NCBI GenBank assembly: GCA_910589415.1
Contig: OU342638.1
Span: 34,445,579-34,509,578, forward strand
Length of the DNA: 64,000 nt
Reading direction: 5' to 3'
DNA from: Malachius bipustulatus
Taxonomy: Eukaryota > Arthropoda > Insecta > Coleoptera > Melyridae
Shown: piece after piece, positions 36,301 through 47,730 of the stretch
Position numbering within the stretch: the stretch's first letter is position 1
How the letters are laid out: each line of letters opens with the position of its first letter
Position numbers and translations under genes: made by a program
The notes under the pieces: generated by a model
What the model saw: only the letters and a program-made list of their open reading frames with translations
Told to the model about the DNA's origin: nothing
The model's database searches: none

Positions 36301-39300
36301 TGGTTGAGTTAAACAGGGCTGATGTAATAATAAAAAAGGAATAAAGTGATAGGGTACGATGGATTGATCTCAATTATTATTATTTTATTTTCACGCAAGA
36401 GTGAAATTATATAAAGTCGACTTGCATTGCTGCTAATGTTAATTATTCTAGGGCGTAGCGAGGCAGAATGTTGACTTCTAACCTTGAAAATACCGCTAAG
36501 AAGGATTGCGCGAATCAGTGGCGGCACAGTTCAACTCCAGTGGCGTTCCCGGTTTATCACTCGACTAGCGCTTACTAGATACAGATGCCATTCCTTACCT
36601 GTGTTATTAGGTTTATTAATAATAATTCTCATCAACCATTCAGGATGCGACTAAGTACAGGAAACGTTTCTTACCCATACAAGCTTACCAATATCAAACC
36701 CGTTGCCAGTTCTATCAACTAACTAACCGACTAGTTACTTTGACCCTCCTCTATAATAATACGAGTGGAATTATTGCGAAATAAGCCGAGGTACGAGTGA
36801 GTAATTTAGATAGGATCAATCAGAAATGCTTTTTCAATTGCTGGAAGGATCATGCTTCCTAAATGCAAACAATCAGCGCTACTTTCTATTCTGCTACTTA
36901 CACGATTCATCAACATAAAATATGACTACTCTATGGTGTAATTATGCGCGTTGTTCTATGGTTGACCGGTGAAGACGTCTCAGTCGTTGACCAGGGAAAT
37001 TTAGGTTGACTAGTATCGAATTTGGAAAGTCTAACAGACTGATAAATCATACGTTATTCCGATAAGGGGTTCTTTACGATAATTATTGTAACGTGACTGC
37101 AGCAGTAGTAAATATAATTTTATCCCTTCCCCTCCCCCTTAAATCATGTCATTATTTGACCCCTCCTTTACACGGTGCTTTCAATATTCGCAATCAATGT
37201 TGTCTCAATCCGAAATTAATTCATACTAGTCGAAATTGTCGAAGTCATCCCTCTCCCCTTCTTAATCTTAGACCCCCATTTACTCCAACTTTCTCCATCA
37301 AAGCAACAGTGCAGTTCGTGTTGAATGAATCAAAATCACAAAGTTACATTTCCCGCTCCCATTTCACCTATCGCTTCGACTTACCCCCTCCTTTCCCCTC
37401 TATTTCACCCTTCCGTAACCCATCCAAACAACAAGGATGATAATACGTTTTAAATCCAAATAAAAAAGTATATATTTGGCATTCATCATCTCACTATTTC
37501 CTCCCTTCTAATCACACCACTTCACCCCTTCTTACCACTTTATTTCTCCCCTTCTTAATCCATCAAAGCAACAATTGTGATGATCTCTCATAAAGCGTAC
37601 ATTTCAAGCTGACATTTCCACTATCTCTTCATCTTTAAATTTCTTCATTCCACCATCCCCCCCTTCTCATCACACCACTTCACTCCTTCTTACCACTTTA
37701 TTTCTTCCCTTCTTACTCCATAAACGCAACAATGTGACGATCTCCCATAAAGCGTACATATAAAGCTGACATTTCCACTTTCTCTTCATTTTTGATATTC
37801 CTCAGCCCACCATTTCCCCCCCTTCTCATCACACCACTTTACCCCTTCTTACCACTTCATTTCTCCCCTTCTTACTCCATCAAAGCAACGATTGTGATGA
37901 TCTCTCATAAAGCGTACATTTCCAGCTGACATTTCCACTATCCCTTTATCTTTAAATTTCTTCATTCCACTATTTCCCCCCCCCCCCCTTCTCATCACAC
38001 CACTTCACTCCTTCTTACCACTTTATTTCTTCGCTTCTTACTCCATCGAAGCAACAATTGTGATGATCTTCCATAAAGCGTACATTTCAAGCTGACATTT
38101 CTCTCTTCAGATTTGACAATCTTAATCCCACCATTTCCCCCTTTCTCATCACACCATTTCACCCCTTCTCATCACATCATTTCACCCCTTCTTATCCCAT
38201 CGAAACAACAATGGTGATAATCCGCTTATTCGTTTTATATTAAAATCCAAAATTGTACATTTCAAACTTTCTCTTAATTTTCACCCTCCTTATCTCACCC
38301 CTCCTTATCCCACCATTTCACCCCTACCCATCTCACCATTTCACTCTACCTCACCTCACTTTTTCTCCCCAAGCAATAAAATTATCAAACGCTACTCGCC
38401 ATCAACTTACTCGTATCTACTATCCCCTTCCTTGACATTTACAACCCCTACTTTTTCACCCCCCCCTCCTCAATCAAAATATTTATGATCTACTAAATAC
38501 ATACATCCCTTTAAATAATTTATTTTTATTATTACAGGTACGTGCTGATTCCGGAGAAGGCGCATCTTCACTCCCCTACCCCTCGTTTTCTTCCCCTGGA
38601 CTCGCCGTTCGCGCGGCATCCGAACCCCCAGCACCCTCCCTTGTTCGCCGCGATATTGCGTCGTACGGCCGGGATCAAAGTTCTGGAGTGTCACGCTTTT
38701 ATCTGCAAGAGGGAGGTGGCGGCAAATGCGCTGGTTCGTTGCTGTTTCCACGCGTACGCTGACAGCTCGTACGCCAGACAGGTGGACGTGGCGGGGAGCG
38801 TTTACGGGACGCTGGCGTCAGGAAGGGGCGGCAGCAAAGAGAGGGTAAGTAGTGGGTAAAGTTGAGGGAGAAATGAAATTATTTCTGCTATATCAAAGAA
38901 ATCTTCTTGAAAATGTTTCAACAATTTATTAATATCGATGGAAATAAATTAATACTTTAAGTAGGGGGTGGGGTACGTAGTTGATGAATGTGCGGAGAAA
39001 AGTACTTAGTCTACTAGTAGATAGGGGGGAATTTTCACCCTGAAGTAGAAGGGGCAACAAAATGATCGTTACTAATGAGAAAATAAATAATTAGGAAGGG
39101 GAAAGTCATAAGAAAAGTTAAAAAGAGGGGGTATAAAATAACAAGCGATTCAAAGAATCATAAAACTTTAACAGGATAAGAAGAGAGGCGAAATTTTTTA
39201 AAGGGTAGTTTATTTTTAGGAAGGGGGAGGCTAGTTCATACATTATATTTTTTGTATAATGGGTTGTATAATATCTCCTGAGGGAGTTTCTTCAAAAGAA

Positions 39301-42300
39301 AAGGGGCATTTTGAAAGGAATATTTTTCAGGGAGTAAATAGACAATTTTCATAAAAAATGATTTTTAATTTTAAATCATTTAATAATTATGGTACTAAAA
39401 TATTTAGGTAGGGGAAATTTCTATATAAGGTATATAATTTTCAGGAGGGTAAGACCAGACGAATTCGTTTTTTAGATTTATATATTTTTAAGGAGGGGCA
39501 AGTAAATTTTACATGAATGTTAATTCTAATCAAGCACTTTTGTAAACCCTCGTTCCACAGGCATATTTTTGAATAAATAAAATAATTTTAAAGACGTCAT
39601 CCATTTTCAAGGAGGGTAAAGGAGGGGATTAATGATAATTAAAAAGGATTTTTGGAAGGGTGAGCCGTCACGATGAGTTGATTAATTCTTGAGGATGTTT
39701 CTCCCAGAAAAACGGGGAGATTTAGAAGTGGAGTATTTTTTCAGGGAGGGGCTACTCAATGTCAAAGGAGGGCATTTTATACTTCTGAGTGATTTATGGA
39801 ATTAAAAAATATTCATTGATTAGAAAAGGAGAGTAGCAAACTATTTGAAGGGGGAGAATTATATATTTATAGGGAGGGTAAAATATTGATTCCATGATTT
39901 TTCAGGGAGGGGTAAGTCAATGTTAAGAAAACGAGAAGGATCTAAAATTTTAGGTCACTTATAGGTATAGAATATTAAAACTATGTTCAATATGTAAACT
40001 ATATTAAGGGGGATTAATATTTAGGTAGGGGATGAACGAGGAGAAAATTATGATTTAATTAGATAGAACTTTGAAATATTTTTTTGGAAGGTATATAATT
40101 TTGAGAAGGGTGAGTCCTGACATTATACACTTACATTTAAATATTTTTAAGGAGGGGCAAGTAAATTTTACATGAAGGGTATACTTTTATAAAACCTCGC
40201 TCCACATGCATATTTTTGAAGAAATAAAATAATTTTTAAGACGTCATCCGTTTTCAAGAAGGGTAAAGGAGGGTATCAATGATAATTAAATGGGAATTTC
40301 GGAAGGGTACGTAAGTTTCTCGTAAAGACCGTAAAGATGAGTTAATTATTTCTTATTGATATTTCTTTGAGAGAAACGGGGACATTTAGAAGTGGGGTAT
40401 TTTTTCAGGGAGGGGCAAGTCAATTTAAAAGAAAGAGGATTTATAGTTCTGAGTGATTTATAGAATTAAAAAACGTTCTTTGGTTAAAAAAAGAGAGCAG
40501 CAAATTATTTTAAGGGGGAGATCTATATATTGGTAGGGGAATGATAGTCCTTAGGACACGAAAATACTATATACGAGCAAATAATGATTTGATTAGGAAA
40601 GCGAACGCCTTGCAAAATTTATCCTAAAGGTATAAATAATTTTTGGGAGGGTAAGATTTTATAGGGAGGGTAAAATCTTGATTCCATTATATAAAAGGGT
40701 GGGGCAAGATACTTTTATTTTTAACAAGACATTATCTTTAATTATTTATGGGAAAGTATATGATGATAAGATTTTAGTGCATTCAAAGGTATGAAATATT
40801 ATATTTTTAAGGAGGGGTAAAAAAATATTGTATGGCTGTGGTAAAGGCCAAGTGTCAGAAGTTTTCAAGTAGCCTCAAGGGCCTCTGACATAACCTAAGG
40901 ACTGCTGTGAAGCAGCCGGGACCCCCTTTTTAACGTACCTCTTGGAGCACTCACACACACGAAGGAGGGGTGAAGAAATGGTACAGCAGGGGAATAAACG
41001 GCTGATGATAAATTTTATCACAGGTCTGGTCAGGCCACGTCTACAAGCTATTGGAAGTTACTTGAAGAAACAAAGAGATTTCAATTGAATATAAATTTAC
41101 ATAACTTAAAGGAGGGGTTTTTATATATAATTAAGGAGGGGCATATTATAAAATTGAAAAAATTGATATAATTTATTATGAAGATACAAAAATGTGATTT
41201 TATAATAGCCCTGTTAGACTCTCCTCGATAAAAGGGGTGTAATAAAGGAGGGTAAAAACATTTTTTTTTTTCATAATTACCCAATAAGCGACGATATAGG
41301 AAGTAGAGCAAGCAGAATATATTTTTCAGGGAGGGGCAAGTCAATTTCAAAGAAAGAGGATTTATAGTTCTGAGTGATTTATAGAATTAAAAAACGTTCT
41401 TTGGTTAGAAATAGAGAAAATCAAATTATTTTAAGGGGGAGATTAATATATTGGTAGGGAAGGATTGTCCTAAGGGCACGAAAATACTATAAACGAGTGA
41501 ATAATGATTCAATGAGGTGATAGAACGCCTTGGAAAATTTATCGTGGAGGTATATAATTTTCGGGAGGGTAAAATCTTGTTTCCATAAATTAAAAGGAAG
41601 GGGCGAGATAATTTTATTTTAAACAAGAAATTATCTTTAATTATTTATGGGAAAGTATATGAAAATAAGATTAAAGAGCATTCAAGTGTATGAAAAATTA
41701 TATTTTTAAGGAGGGGTGAATAAATGTTACAGCAGGGGAGTAAACGAATGATAATAAATTTTATCACCGATCTAGTGAGGTCACATTTGCAAGCTATTAG
41801 AAGTTTTTTGAAGAAACAAAGAGAATTTAATTGAATAAAAAATTTATATAATTTAAGGAGGGGGTTTTATATACATATAATTATAAAAATAAAGAATTGA
41901 TATAATTTATAATTTATTATGCAGCTGATACAAAAATGTGACGTTATAATAGCCCTGTTAGGATCTTCTAACCAAAAAGGGGGGGTAATAAAGGAGGGTA
42001 AAATATATTTTTTATTATAATTCAATAAACGGCGATATAACAGGAAATAGTAGAACAAGCAGAAGATTCAATTAACAACTTCATAATTCCTATGAGAAAA
42101 TATTCAATAAAGTAAGAGCGTTTTTATATAAAATTAATTTTCTCCGCCAATTTAAAATAATTTCTAAAAAAATCGAGAGTGAATATTAAAAGCATTGTCA
42201 CCGTCATTACTTAAACAAATAGCGTGTAATTTTTTAGAAATCCATTAGAAACGCTTACGCTATCGCCGACACAACCTGAACAACTATCCTTCCTAGTTAT

Positions 42301-44031
42301 GTAACAGTTAAAATACACATTTTTATTTCCATAAATAACGATTACTTGCATTGCAATCACCGACTGCTCTTTCCTCAACAAAAAAAAAGAAGAACTAGAT
42401 CTGCTTTAAGCGACATTACCACCGACACCGACCCACTTTACTCATGTTATTGTTGTATGTATACTACTAGCTCCTAATGACGATAAGTGATACTGATGAT
42501 ACGTCACACCAACCTGCATAGCAGAATATCACTGTCCTTAATTATACTTACCTAATTCGTTACAATTACTAATACCAGTTACATTATCATTATCATACAG
42601 CAGCATATCAGGGTTTCTTTCAAAACTTTCACCCCTACCTAATCTAAATAATTTCTCCATTTCCTCAGCTCGACTCTGAACCGTGGAAACCCCTCCCACC
42701 ACGCTCTCAATCCGCTTCAACTTCAACCCTCAACACCTTGAACGGCACGAAGGATGACGGCCTGAGTATTTATAACGGCGATGAGAACCACAAGGTAAGT
42801 ATCAATTCCCCTAATTAATGCCAAATTCTAATAAATAATTATTGCGCAGGTCTGGGCAGGTTCTCAGGATAACCTGGACGGGATCTACGACATCTACTCG
42901 AGCGGAGCGAGTACCATGAGCAGGAGACCCAGACAATTGACCCAACCGGTCGCAGTACCCCCTCCTCCCCCTCCGCCCATCAAAGAGAAGAGCGGGAAGA
43001 AGAAGGGGAAGCGATCGGGTGAAGTCAACGGGGAGGAATGGAACGGGATCGTCATGAACGGCAAAGCGAACAGTGTAACCTCGAACCATCACCACCCCCA
43101 CGCATCACCCCCGATGCAAGCACCTCTCTACATTTACCCCCATCCGGGTACCCTCCCCAACCCGCGTATGATCAAAGCGAACCCCCACTCGAACACTTTC
43201 CGACGCGGCGGCGTCGCTCGGCAGTACTTGGTCCCGGTCGCTCCACCGACGGTTCCTCCGATGGCCTGGATGTACCCCCCGCCACCGACCACCCTCACCA
43301 AGAGCAAGAAAAAGGGGAAACAAGTGCCGATCGTTGATGAGCCCATCTACGTGCCGGCTAATCGGGCGTTGTCCGCGATGGGAGGATATGCGCCGCCTGT
43401 CGTTGGAGGATACGCCACAATGGAGAGCCAGAGAGGAGGAAAGAAGAAGGATAAGGAGAAGGTATGATTTTTTGGGGAGTATATAGTGAAAGTTGGGAGT
43501 AAAAACCTGCCTTTTGGGAGAGAATAAAAATATTTATCTTCCAGGCGAAACTGAACAAGAAACTGGCCCAAAGCATGAACGGTTTAGACGACCCTTCGCT
43601 ACTAGGCCCCGAAGAAAGTCCCTTCAACACGGGGATCTACAGAAAAAAAGGTCACCTGAACGAGAGAGCTTTCAGCTATTCAATCCGGCAAGAGCACAGA
43701 AGCAGAAGTTACGGGTCATTGGCTAATTTAAAATTTGCTTCACCCATACCTAATGGCGTCCATGACGTAAGTATTCTGCTTCAACCTCTAATTCAACAAT
43801 CAATCGTCAACAATCATAAATTTCAAGGTCGACGAGAACATCAGAGAAGACCTGAAGAAGGAGCGTGAAATAATGCAACTGGTGCAAGATTTGGACTTAT
43901 CGGGAGACGAGCTGGAACGCAGGGAGGTTCCCAGAGGGATGTACGAATCAAGAGCCGGACTCCACCATCACGGTCCGATTGTGGTGAACGCAGGACCGGT
44001 GCAAGTCAACGGTAGGGCCCATAGAAGGTAG
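27216..44031 (+). CDS. PTB/PID-domain adaptor-like protein, 577 aa, seven exons
   Basis: The coding exons are 27216-27320, 30604-30761, 38538-38844, 42669-42794, 42850-43461, 43545-43766 and 43828-44031. All introns are GT-AG and the frame joins without a stop. Residues ~8-165 have the layout of a phosphotyrosine-binding (PTB/PID) domain: a first strand CRVLYLGSS, a central GIDSWLSVWSNGILLEN and FFPIESLHYCAAVRYV, and a C-terminal VLECHAFICKREVAANALVRC that fits the closing strand and helix. PTB domains bind NPxY-type peptides or lipids beneath the membrane. The rest looks disordered: a seven-proline run (~269-275), basic KKKGKR, His/Pro-rich stretches and a charged C-terminal helix (~513-540). 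The ATG at 27216 is the first in its exon in this frame. There is no signal peptide or membrane segment. I do not recognise the orthologue, so no symbol is given. The gene model is firm; the cellular role is inferred from the fold. Confidence 0.85.
27321..30603 (+). other. PTB gene intron 1 (3283 bp)
   Basis: The first kilobase carries scattered (t)gacaacaNtg motifs; from about 28.3 kb the intron is a tandem array (separate entry). No ORF in it looks real. Confidence 0.7.
28330..30360 (+). repeat. Intron 1 tandem array, unit ~254-270 bp, 7-8 copies
   Basis: The landmark acaacaatgtagct recurs near 28338, 28660, 28914, 29182, 29448 (cgtagct), 29702, 29969 and 30239. Each unit also has gcacgggcaagatttagagcgaagaaa, caaaattccattcacag and catcattgcaatag. 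The minus-strand ORFs of 60-118 codons recur with the repeat and are not genes. Confidence 0.8.
30604..30761 (+). CDS. PTB gene coding exon 2
   Basis: The acceptor is attcctgtag and the donor is gtcag|gtaaga at 30762. The last codon is split AG|G (Arg). It encodes the central PTB strands (ELYPDQG... to ...HYCAAV). Confidence 0.88.
32380..35530 (+). repeat. Intron 2 TTC-rich array, unit ~330-420 bp, ~7 copies
   Basis: The landmark aatggcctgagcac.tttgtgcatgtagcc recurs near 32560, 32890, 33310, 33688, 34100, 34428 and, diverged, 35380. It is accompanied by caaagatgtcataatgatcttatatg and tcttcttcttcttatctaatgatccgag. The last interval is lengthened by the LTR insertion at 34.67-35.1 kb. Confidence 0.75.
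34674..35115 (-). mobile_element. Probable solo LTR inside the intron 2 array
   Basis: Read on the minus strand, the parts are in LTR order: a TATA box (cttatata complement, 34970-34977), an initiator-like cagtcagttg about 30 nt downstream, a leader, an aataaag poly(A) signal and an end in accgtaaca. The sequence is foreign to the TTC-rich repeat, which resumes near 35.18 kb. No internal coding region flanks it, so it is a solo LTR. The left end (tgttacgg at 34674) is well placed; the right end is approximate and I could not settle the target duplication. Confidence 0.55.
35531..37090. other. Intronic DNA, nothing recognised
   Basis: Non-repetitive sequence of ordinary composition lies between two arrays. 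No ORF or RNA signature is supported. As the only unique-looking part of intron 2, it is where an enhancer could lie, but I see no direct evidence for one. Confidence 0.35.
37090..38480 (+). repeat. C-rich tandem array, unit ~160 bp, upstream of exon 3
   Basis: The landmark ccatcaaagcaacaattgtgatgatc and cataaagcgtacattt recur near 37295, 37562, 37720, 37879, 38045 and 38188. They are separated by ccccttctYaYcac and ccacttcac tracts. The + strand is almost pure pyrimidine over long runs. The ORFs here are Pro/Ser-rich artefacts. Confidence 0.75.
38538..38844 (+). CDS. PTB gene coding exon 3
   Basis: The acceptor is tattacag and the donor is gagagg|gtaagt at 38845. It is GC-rich and open throughout. 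It encodes YVLIPEK to GGSKER, which includes the C-terminal PTB helix. It stands out sharply from the low-complexity introns on both sides. Confidence 0.88.
38845..42668 (+). other. PTB gene intron 3 (3824 bp)
   Basis: It is mostly a purine-rich (aggagggg) repeat region, then about 600 bp of ordinary AT-rich sequence before the exon 4 acceptor. Confidence 0.7.
38960..42010 (+). repeat. G-rich imperfect tandem repeat downstream of exon 3
   Basis: ggaggggcaagt, gggagggtaaa and attttcaggga recur throughout. A long unit is repeated at about 40405 and 41335 (~930 bp apart: ggggcaagtcaattt, then gttctgagtgatttatag), with an older copy near 39742. Another pair is at 39485/40150. On the + strand it is purine-rich, the opposite of the array on the other side of exon 3. 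Confidence 0.65.
42669..42794 (+). CDS. PTB gene coding exon 4
   Basis: The acceptor is atttcctcag and the donor is cacaag|gtaagt at 42795. It is 42 codons, phase 0 at both ends, and Ser/Thr/Pro-rich. Confidence 0.82.
42850..43461 (+). CDS. PTB gene coding exon 5
   Basis: It follows a 55 bp intron (acceptor attgcgcag) and ends gagaag|gtatga at 43462. It is 204 codons, phase 0. It encodes a proline run, a basic patch and His/Pro-rich low-complexity sequence. Composition is CpG- and C-rich compared with its surroundings. Confidence 0.85.
43545..43766 (+). CDS. PTB gene coding exon 6
   Basis: The acceptor is atcttccag and the donor is catgac|gtaagt at 43767. It is 74 codons, phase 0. It includes SPFNTGIYRKKG and SRSYGSLANL, short Tyr/Ser segments that could be modification or docking sites. 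Confidence 0.83.
43828..44031 (+). CDS. PTB gene terminal coding exon
   Basis: The acceptor is tttcaag (an AAG type, weaker than the others). It contains 67 codons and a TAG stop at 44029-44031. It begins with a charged, probably helical stretch (DENIREDLKKEREIMQLVQD) and ends basic. The preceding intron is 61 bp. Confidence 0.78.
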   Translation, partial: VDENIREDLKKEREIMQLVQDLDLSGDELERREVPRGMYESRAGLHHHGPIVVNAGPVQVNGRAHRR

Positions 44032-45215
44032 ACGGGAGCGAAGAAATTAGGGGAGAGATCCGTTAGTCTATTTTTTCAATAAAATTAAAGGGTGTGCTAA
44101 TTATTAGAGAACGTCAGCCTAGCTGGGATTTTTATTCTAATTTTAGTTTCTTTTGGGGGTAGGATTTATTGAGTGTCATATTTCTTTGAGATTATTCATG
44201 AAACATCACCCAGTCATGTGCCTGAATGTAAGGTTCAAATGCTCAATTACGTTATTGTTAATTTATTTAATAAAATCGCTCTGGTTTTATTATTTTTATT
44301 ATTATACTTATCTACTAGCTACTACTATAACCTTGATGTATATATTTTTCTTTCACAATGATGAGGTTAGGTATTTTTTGGATTCAAAATTGGCGCCCGG
44401 CTGTTGTTTCTGGGACCAACGCAGTGTGGGCCTGCTGCGGCGCCAAATTTGAAATCCGAGCGCTTGATTCTTGTGAAATAAATTGTAAAATGTATATAAT
44501 TGTCATGATATTGAATTAACAATAATAGATGTAATATAAATAAATAAATAAATAATTACATAGATAGATAAATAACAATAACTTTAGGCGTAAGCAATTT
44601 TATACATAAATTCTTATTAGAGTGAGTTTTAATTCAATTATTGTATTCAAGAGCGACTGTAATGCTAATTATTTATAGCGCGTTTATGAAAAGCAGCATT
44701 GCCAGGTTTACTTTTTGGTATTAAACATATCCTGTTTTTACACCCAGGAGAAGGAAAATCGCTTCAGCTCGTCAGATAGGAGGATGACCGCACGAATGGG
44801 TTTGTGTATCCCGTGTCAGAGTTTCCGTGCTTCCCCAACGCTCTGGAGACCTTATTTTGGGATCATCCTCACATTAAACAATTTCTACTATGATTTTTTT
44901 TTCGTAATGAATATGGAGGATAATTTTAACTTCCACAAATTTTATCCATAGATAAAGATCCAAATGACAGGATGTTAATTCAATGATATGACCGGCTTCG
45001 AGTACAATTATTGTTATTAAAAATCGCTCGTTATAATTTTTAAATTTTATTTTATTTATATTTTAGTGCCATTATTGATTGAATTTTATCCATTTTTTAA
45101 TTATTATTTATGTAATATCCATTTTAACGACCCAGTTTTAAACAATTTATATGACATTTTTAGTGATTATGCAATAGCGAATTTTGTACATAAATAAAAT
45201 ATTTTTAAATAACTG
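44032..45215 (+). other. PTB gene 3'UTR (extent inferred)
   Basis: AATAAA signals lie at 44078-44083, 44477-44482 and 45193-45198. The last is followed by a gtgtcag and T-rich element, the usual downstream context, so the long form probably ends near 45.21 kb. An imperfect hairpin is present at about 44384-44450, where gattcaaaattggcgcc faces ggcgccaaatttgaaatc. Confidence 0.5.
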
Positions 45216-45329
45216 TGTCAGTTTTTTTTTTCATTATGACAAGACTTGCTAAATGAACAACGGCCGTTTCTCTATGTCATCTATCATTTCCTGTCAAAAA
45301 GCTTCATATAATGGACAGTTGATCTTACT

Positions 45330-46440
45330 AAAGCGAGAAGAATATATCTGACTAAATGCACAAATATGCGAAGGCCATTAAAAAACCGAATAAGAAAAAA
45401 TGAGAAGCTTTTTGAGCATACCTCGTATACATCTTTCTCTTACTTTTCTTGATATAGGATGTTTTATTTATTTAATTCTATACCAAATTCAGTAGTGTAG
45501 GTAAGACTTACACGTAAAGAAAAGATGATGTGAAAAAGTAGAGATGAAAAATAAAAATTATTCAACCATTTTTGAGTATTTTATTGAGTTTTGAACTTCT
45601 AAAGAACACGGGAACCCTCTGAATTTTTAAAAACAAAAAATACAAAAATTGAGAAGGAAAGACTGTCTTTTCAGATGAAACGTAGAATGGGAGAGAAATT
45701 TTCCAACCATATCGCGAAGAATTAAGTGGCTAAATGAATAAGTGTGCGAAGACCAGTAAAGAAACGAAGGGGACAAAAAGAGAAACTTTTTGAGCATACC
45801 TCGTATTCATCTTCCTTACTTTTCTTGCTATAATATGCCGTTTTACTTATTTAATTCGAGTTAAACTGATGCCAAGTTCAGCAGTGTAGGTAGGTACACT
45901 TAAAAAAAAAAATGATGTGAAAAATCAGAGAAGAATACCTAAAAATTAATAACCCACTTTTGAGAATTTTGTTGAGTTTGTACCTTTGTAAGAAGATCTC
46001 GCGGAACTCACTCAAAAAATATAAAAATTGAGAAGAAAGGAAGATAAAACGCCCAATAAGAGAGAAATTTTACAAATAAAGAATATTATAACTGGCTTGC
46101 TGACAAAATGCATAAGTGTGAAAGGCCATTGAAAAAATGAAGAAGAAGCAAATTAGACCCTTTTTGAACTTACCTCGTATACATATTTCTTACTTTTCTT
46201 GACATAGGACGTTTCACTTATTTAATTCGAGTTAATGATGCCAAACTTACCAGTTCGGGTGGATACACGTAAAAAAAGAAGATATTGTGAAAAAGTAAAA
46301 GACGAAAAAACAAAAATAAATAACCATTTGAGACAACTTAAATTTGAGAGATGATCTGCAAAAAATATAAAAATTGTGATGGAAAAACTGTCTTAGAACA
46401 TGAAACGCCCAATAGGAGAGACATTGGACACTAGGCGTTG
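45330..46440 (+). repeat. ~370-400 bp tandem repeat, three copies (copy A)
   Basis: Blocks gagcatacctcgtatacat, cttacttttcttg, atttaattcgagtta, gatgccaaRttcagYagt and ttgagaaggaaagactg recur three times. Matching copies lie in copy B at 51.79-52.29 and 55.09-55.56 kb. Confidence 0.7.
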
Positions 46441-46459
46441 ATTGAATATGCAAGCGCAT

Positions 46460-47730
46460 CTCAGTTAGGATTGTGACGTCTTAATCACGTCACCGTTTTT
46501 ATATCCATATCTAGACCAATAAGGATTTCGACTTGCAGAACAACGTCAATAAGACGTCATTTTTTGGTGTTCAGCAGATTAGGAATTTATTGACGTGAGA
46601 TTGGCAATGAAATATCACAGATCAGATTCTTACTCACTTGAAAAAATCAGTAATGTCAGGTTTAGTTGCAAAAACACGCTGAAAAAGACGTTAAAACTGT
46701 CTAATGACAATTTTTGAAAGAAAAGCACTTCCAGGAGGTTGTACTTCAAGTTCCACGTTTATTTTTCATTTCTTCCATGATACTAATAGAAGCCTAACGT
46801 CCTTTTGATGTCACTTTCAAGTAGTTTACAAAAACAACGTATTTTCGACGTCACTTATTATAGGTTCCTGACGTCAGTGACTACTTAATAATCAAAATAT
46901 GACGTCATAATCACGTGTGTCTATACTACCTGGGATATTAATACTAGAACCTCGATATTAGGGAACATAATTAAGTCGAATTAAGCCTGATAATCATTAA
47001 ACAATACATAAACAAAGACTTATAATGGCGGCCAGCAACGTCCGTTAGATGTAAAATGAATGACGTCTGCTGAACGTGATGTAAATGACGTCAAAAAGTG
47101 TTATAAATGACATTGTTGGGACCTGAAATGTTTGGTGATAAGGACGTCGATTCTTATGGCAGAATGTAACCAATAATGAATCAACTTGCCGAGCAACGTC
47201 ACTAAGACGTCATTTTTCGGTATCTGCGAGAGATGAATGTATTGACCTAAGAATGGTGCCATACTGACGATGCAACATTACAATAAAAGACTTAAATAAA
47301 CCACTAATGCCAAATTCAAACGTAAAAACAAGTTAAAAACTACATATGACAGACGTCACAATAACAAAATTGGTAATTCTTCATAACTTTTCAATAAAAA
47401 ATACTTCCTAGATTTTGTATCTCGTCACGTTCCTCGTATATTTTGTATTTTTTCCTTGAAACGGAAGTCAAACACGTCTTTTTGACGTCACCGTTTGATT
47501 GTATTCAAACACGTGAAGCATCGGGTTCTAAGACGACGTAGTTTAGACGTCATTAATAGGTTCCTGACGTCAGTGACTAACTATTACCAAAACATGAAGT
47601 CAAAATAACGTGTGTCTGACGTAATATGAATGACGTCTGCTGGATGTGATATAAATGAATTCAAAAATGACATTGCCGAGACCTGGAATGTTCACGTCAA
47701 TATTTGGTGACATAGACGTCGATTCTTATG
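46460..47730 (+). promoter_or_regulatory. Cluster of GACGTC / TGACGTCA palindromes (copy A)
   Basis: I count about fifteen GACGTC hexamers in about 1.25 kb of AT-rich DNA, several as full TGACGTCA (near 46872, 46902, 47564). TGACGTCA is the binding site of CREB/ATF bZIP factors. The same cluster, diverged, is at about 55.62-56.85 kb in copy B. It lies 2-3 kb upstream of each protease promoter. Regulatory function is inference; it could simply be a repeat rich in this word. Confidence 0.4.

Larger units (their letters stand above)
30762..38537 (+). other. PTB gene intron 2 (7776 bp)
   Basis: It holds plain AT-rich sequence at 30.8-32.3 kb, a TTC-rich array, a probable solo LTR, unremarkable sequence at 35.5-37.1 kb, and a C-rich array up to the exon 3 acceptor. 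No gene was seen inside it. Confidence 0.7.

Noticed and set aside
37093..37440. 115-codon Pro/Ser-rich ORF
   Set aside because: It is a product of the C-rich intronic repeat and is not joined to the PTB exons.
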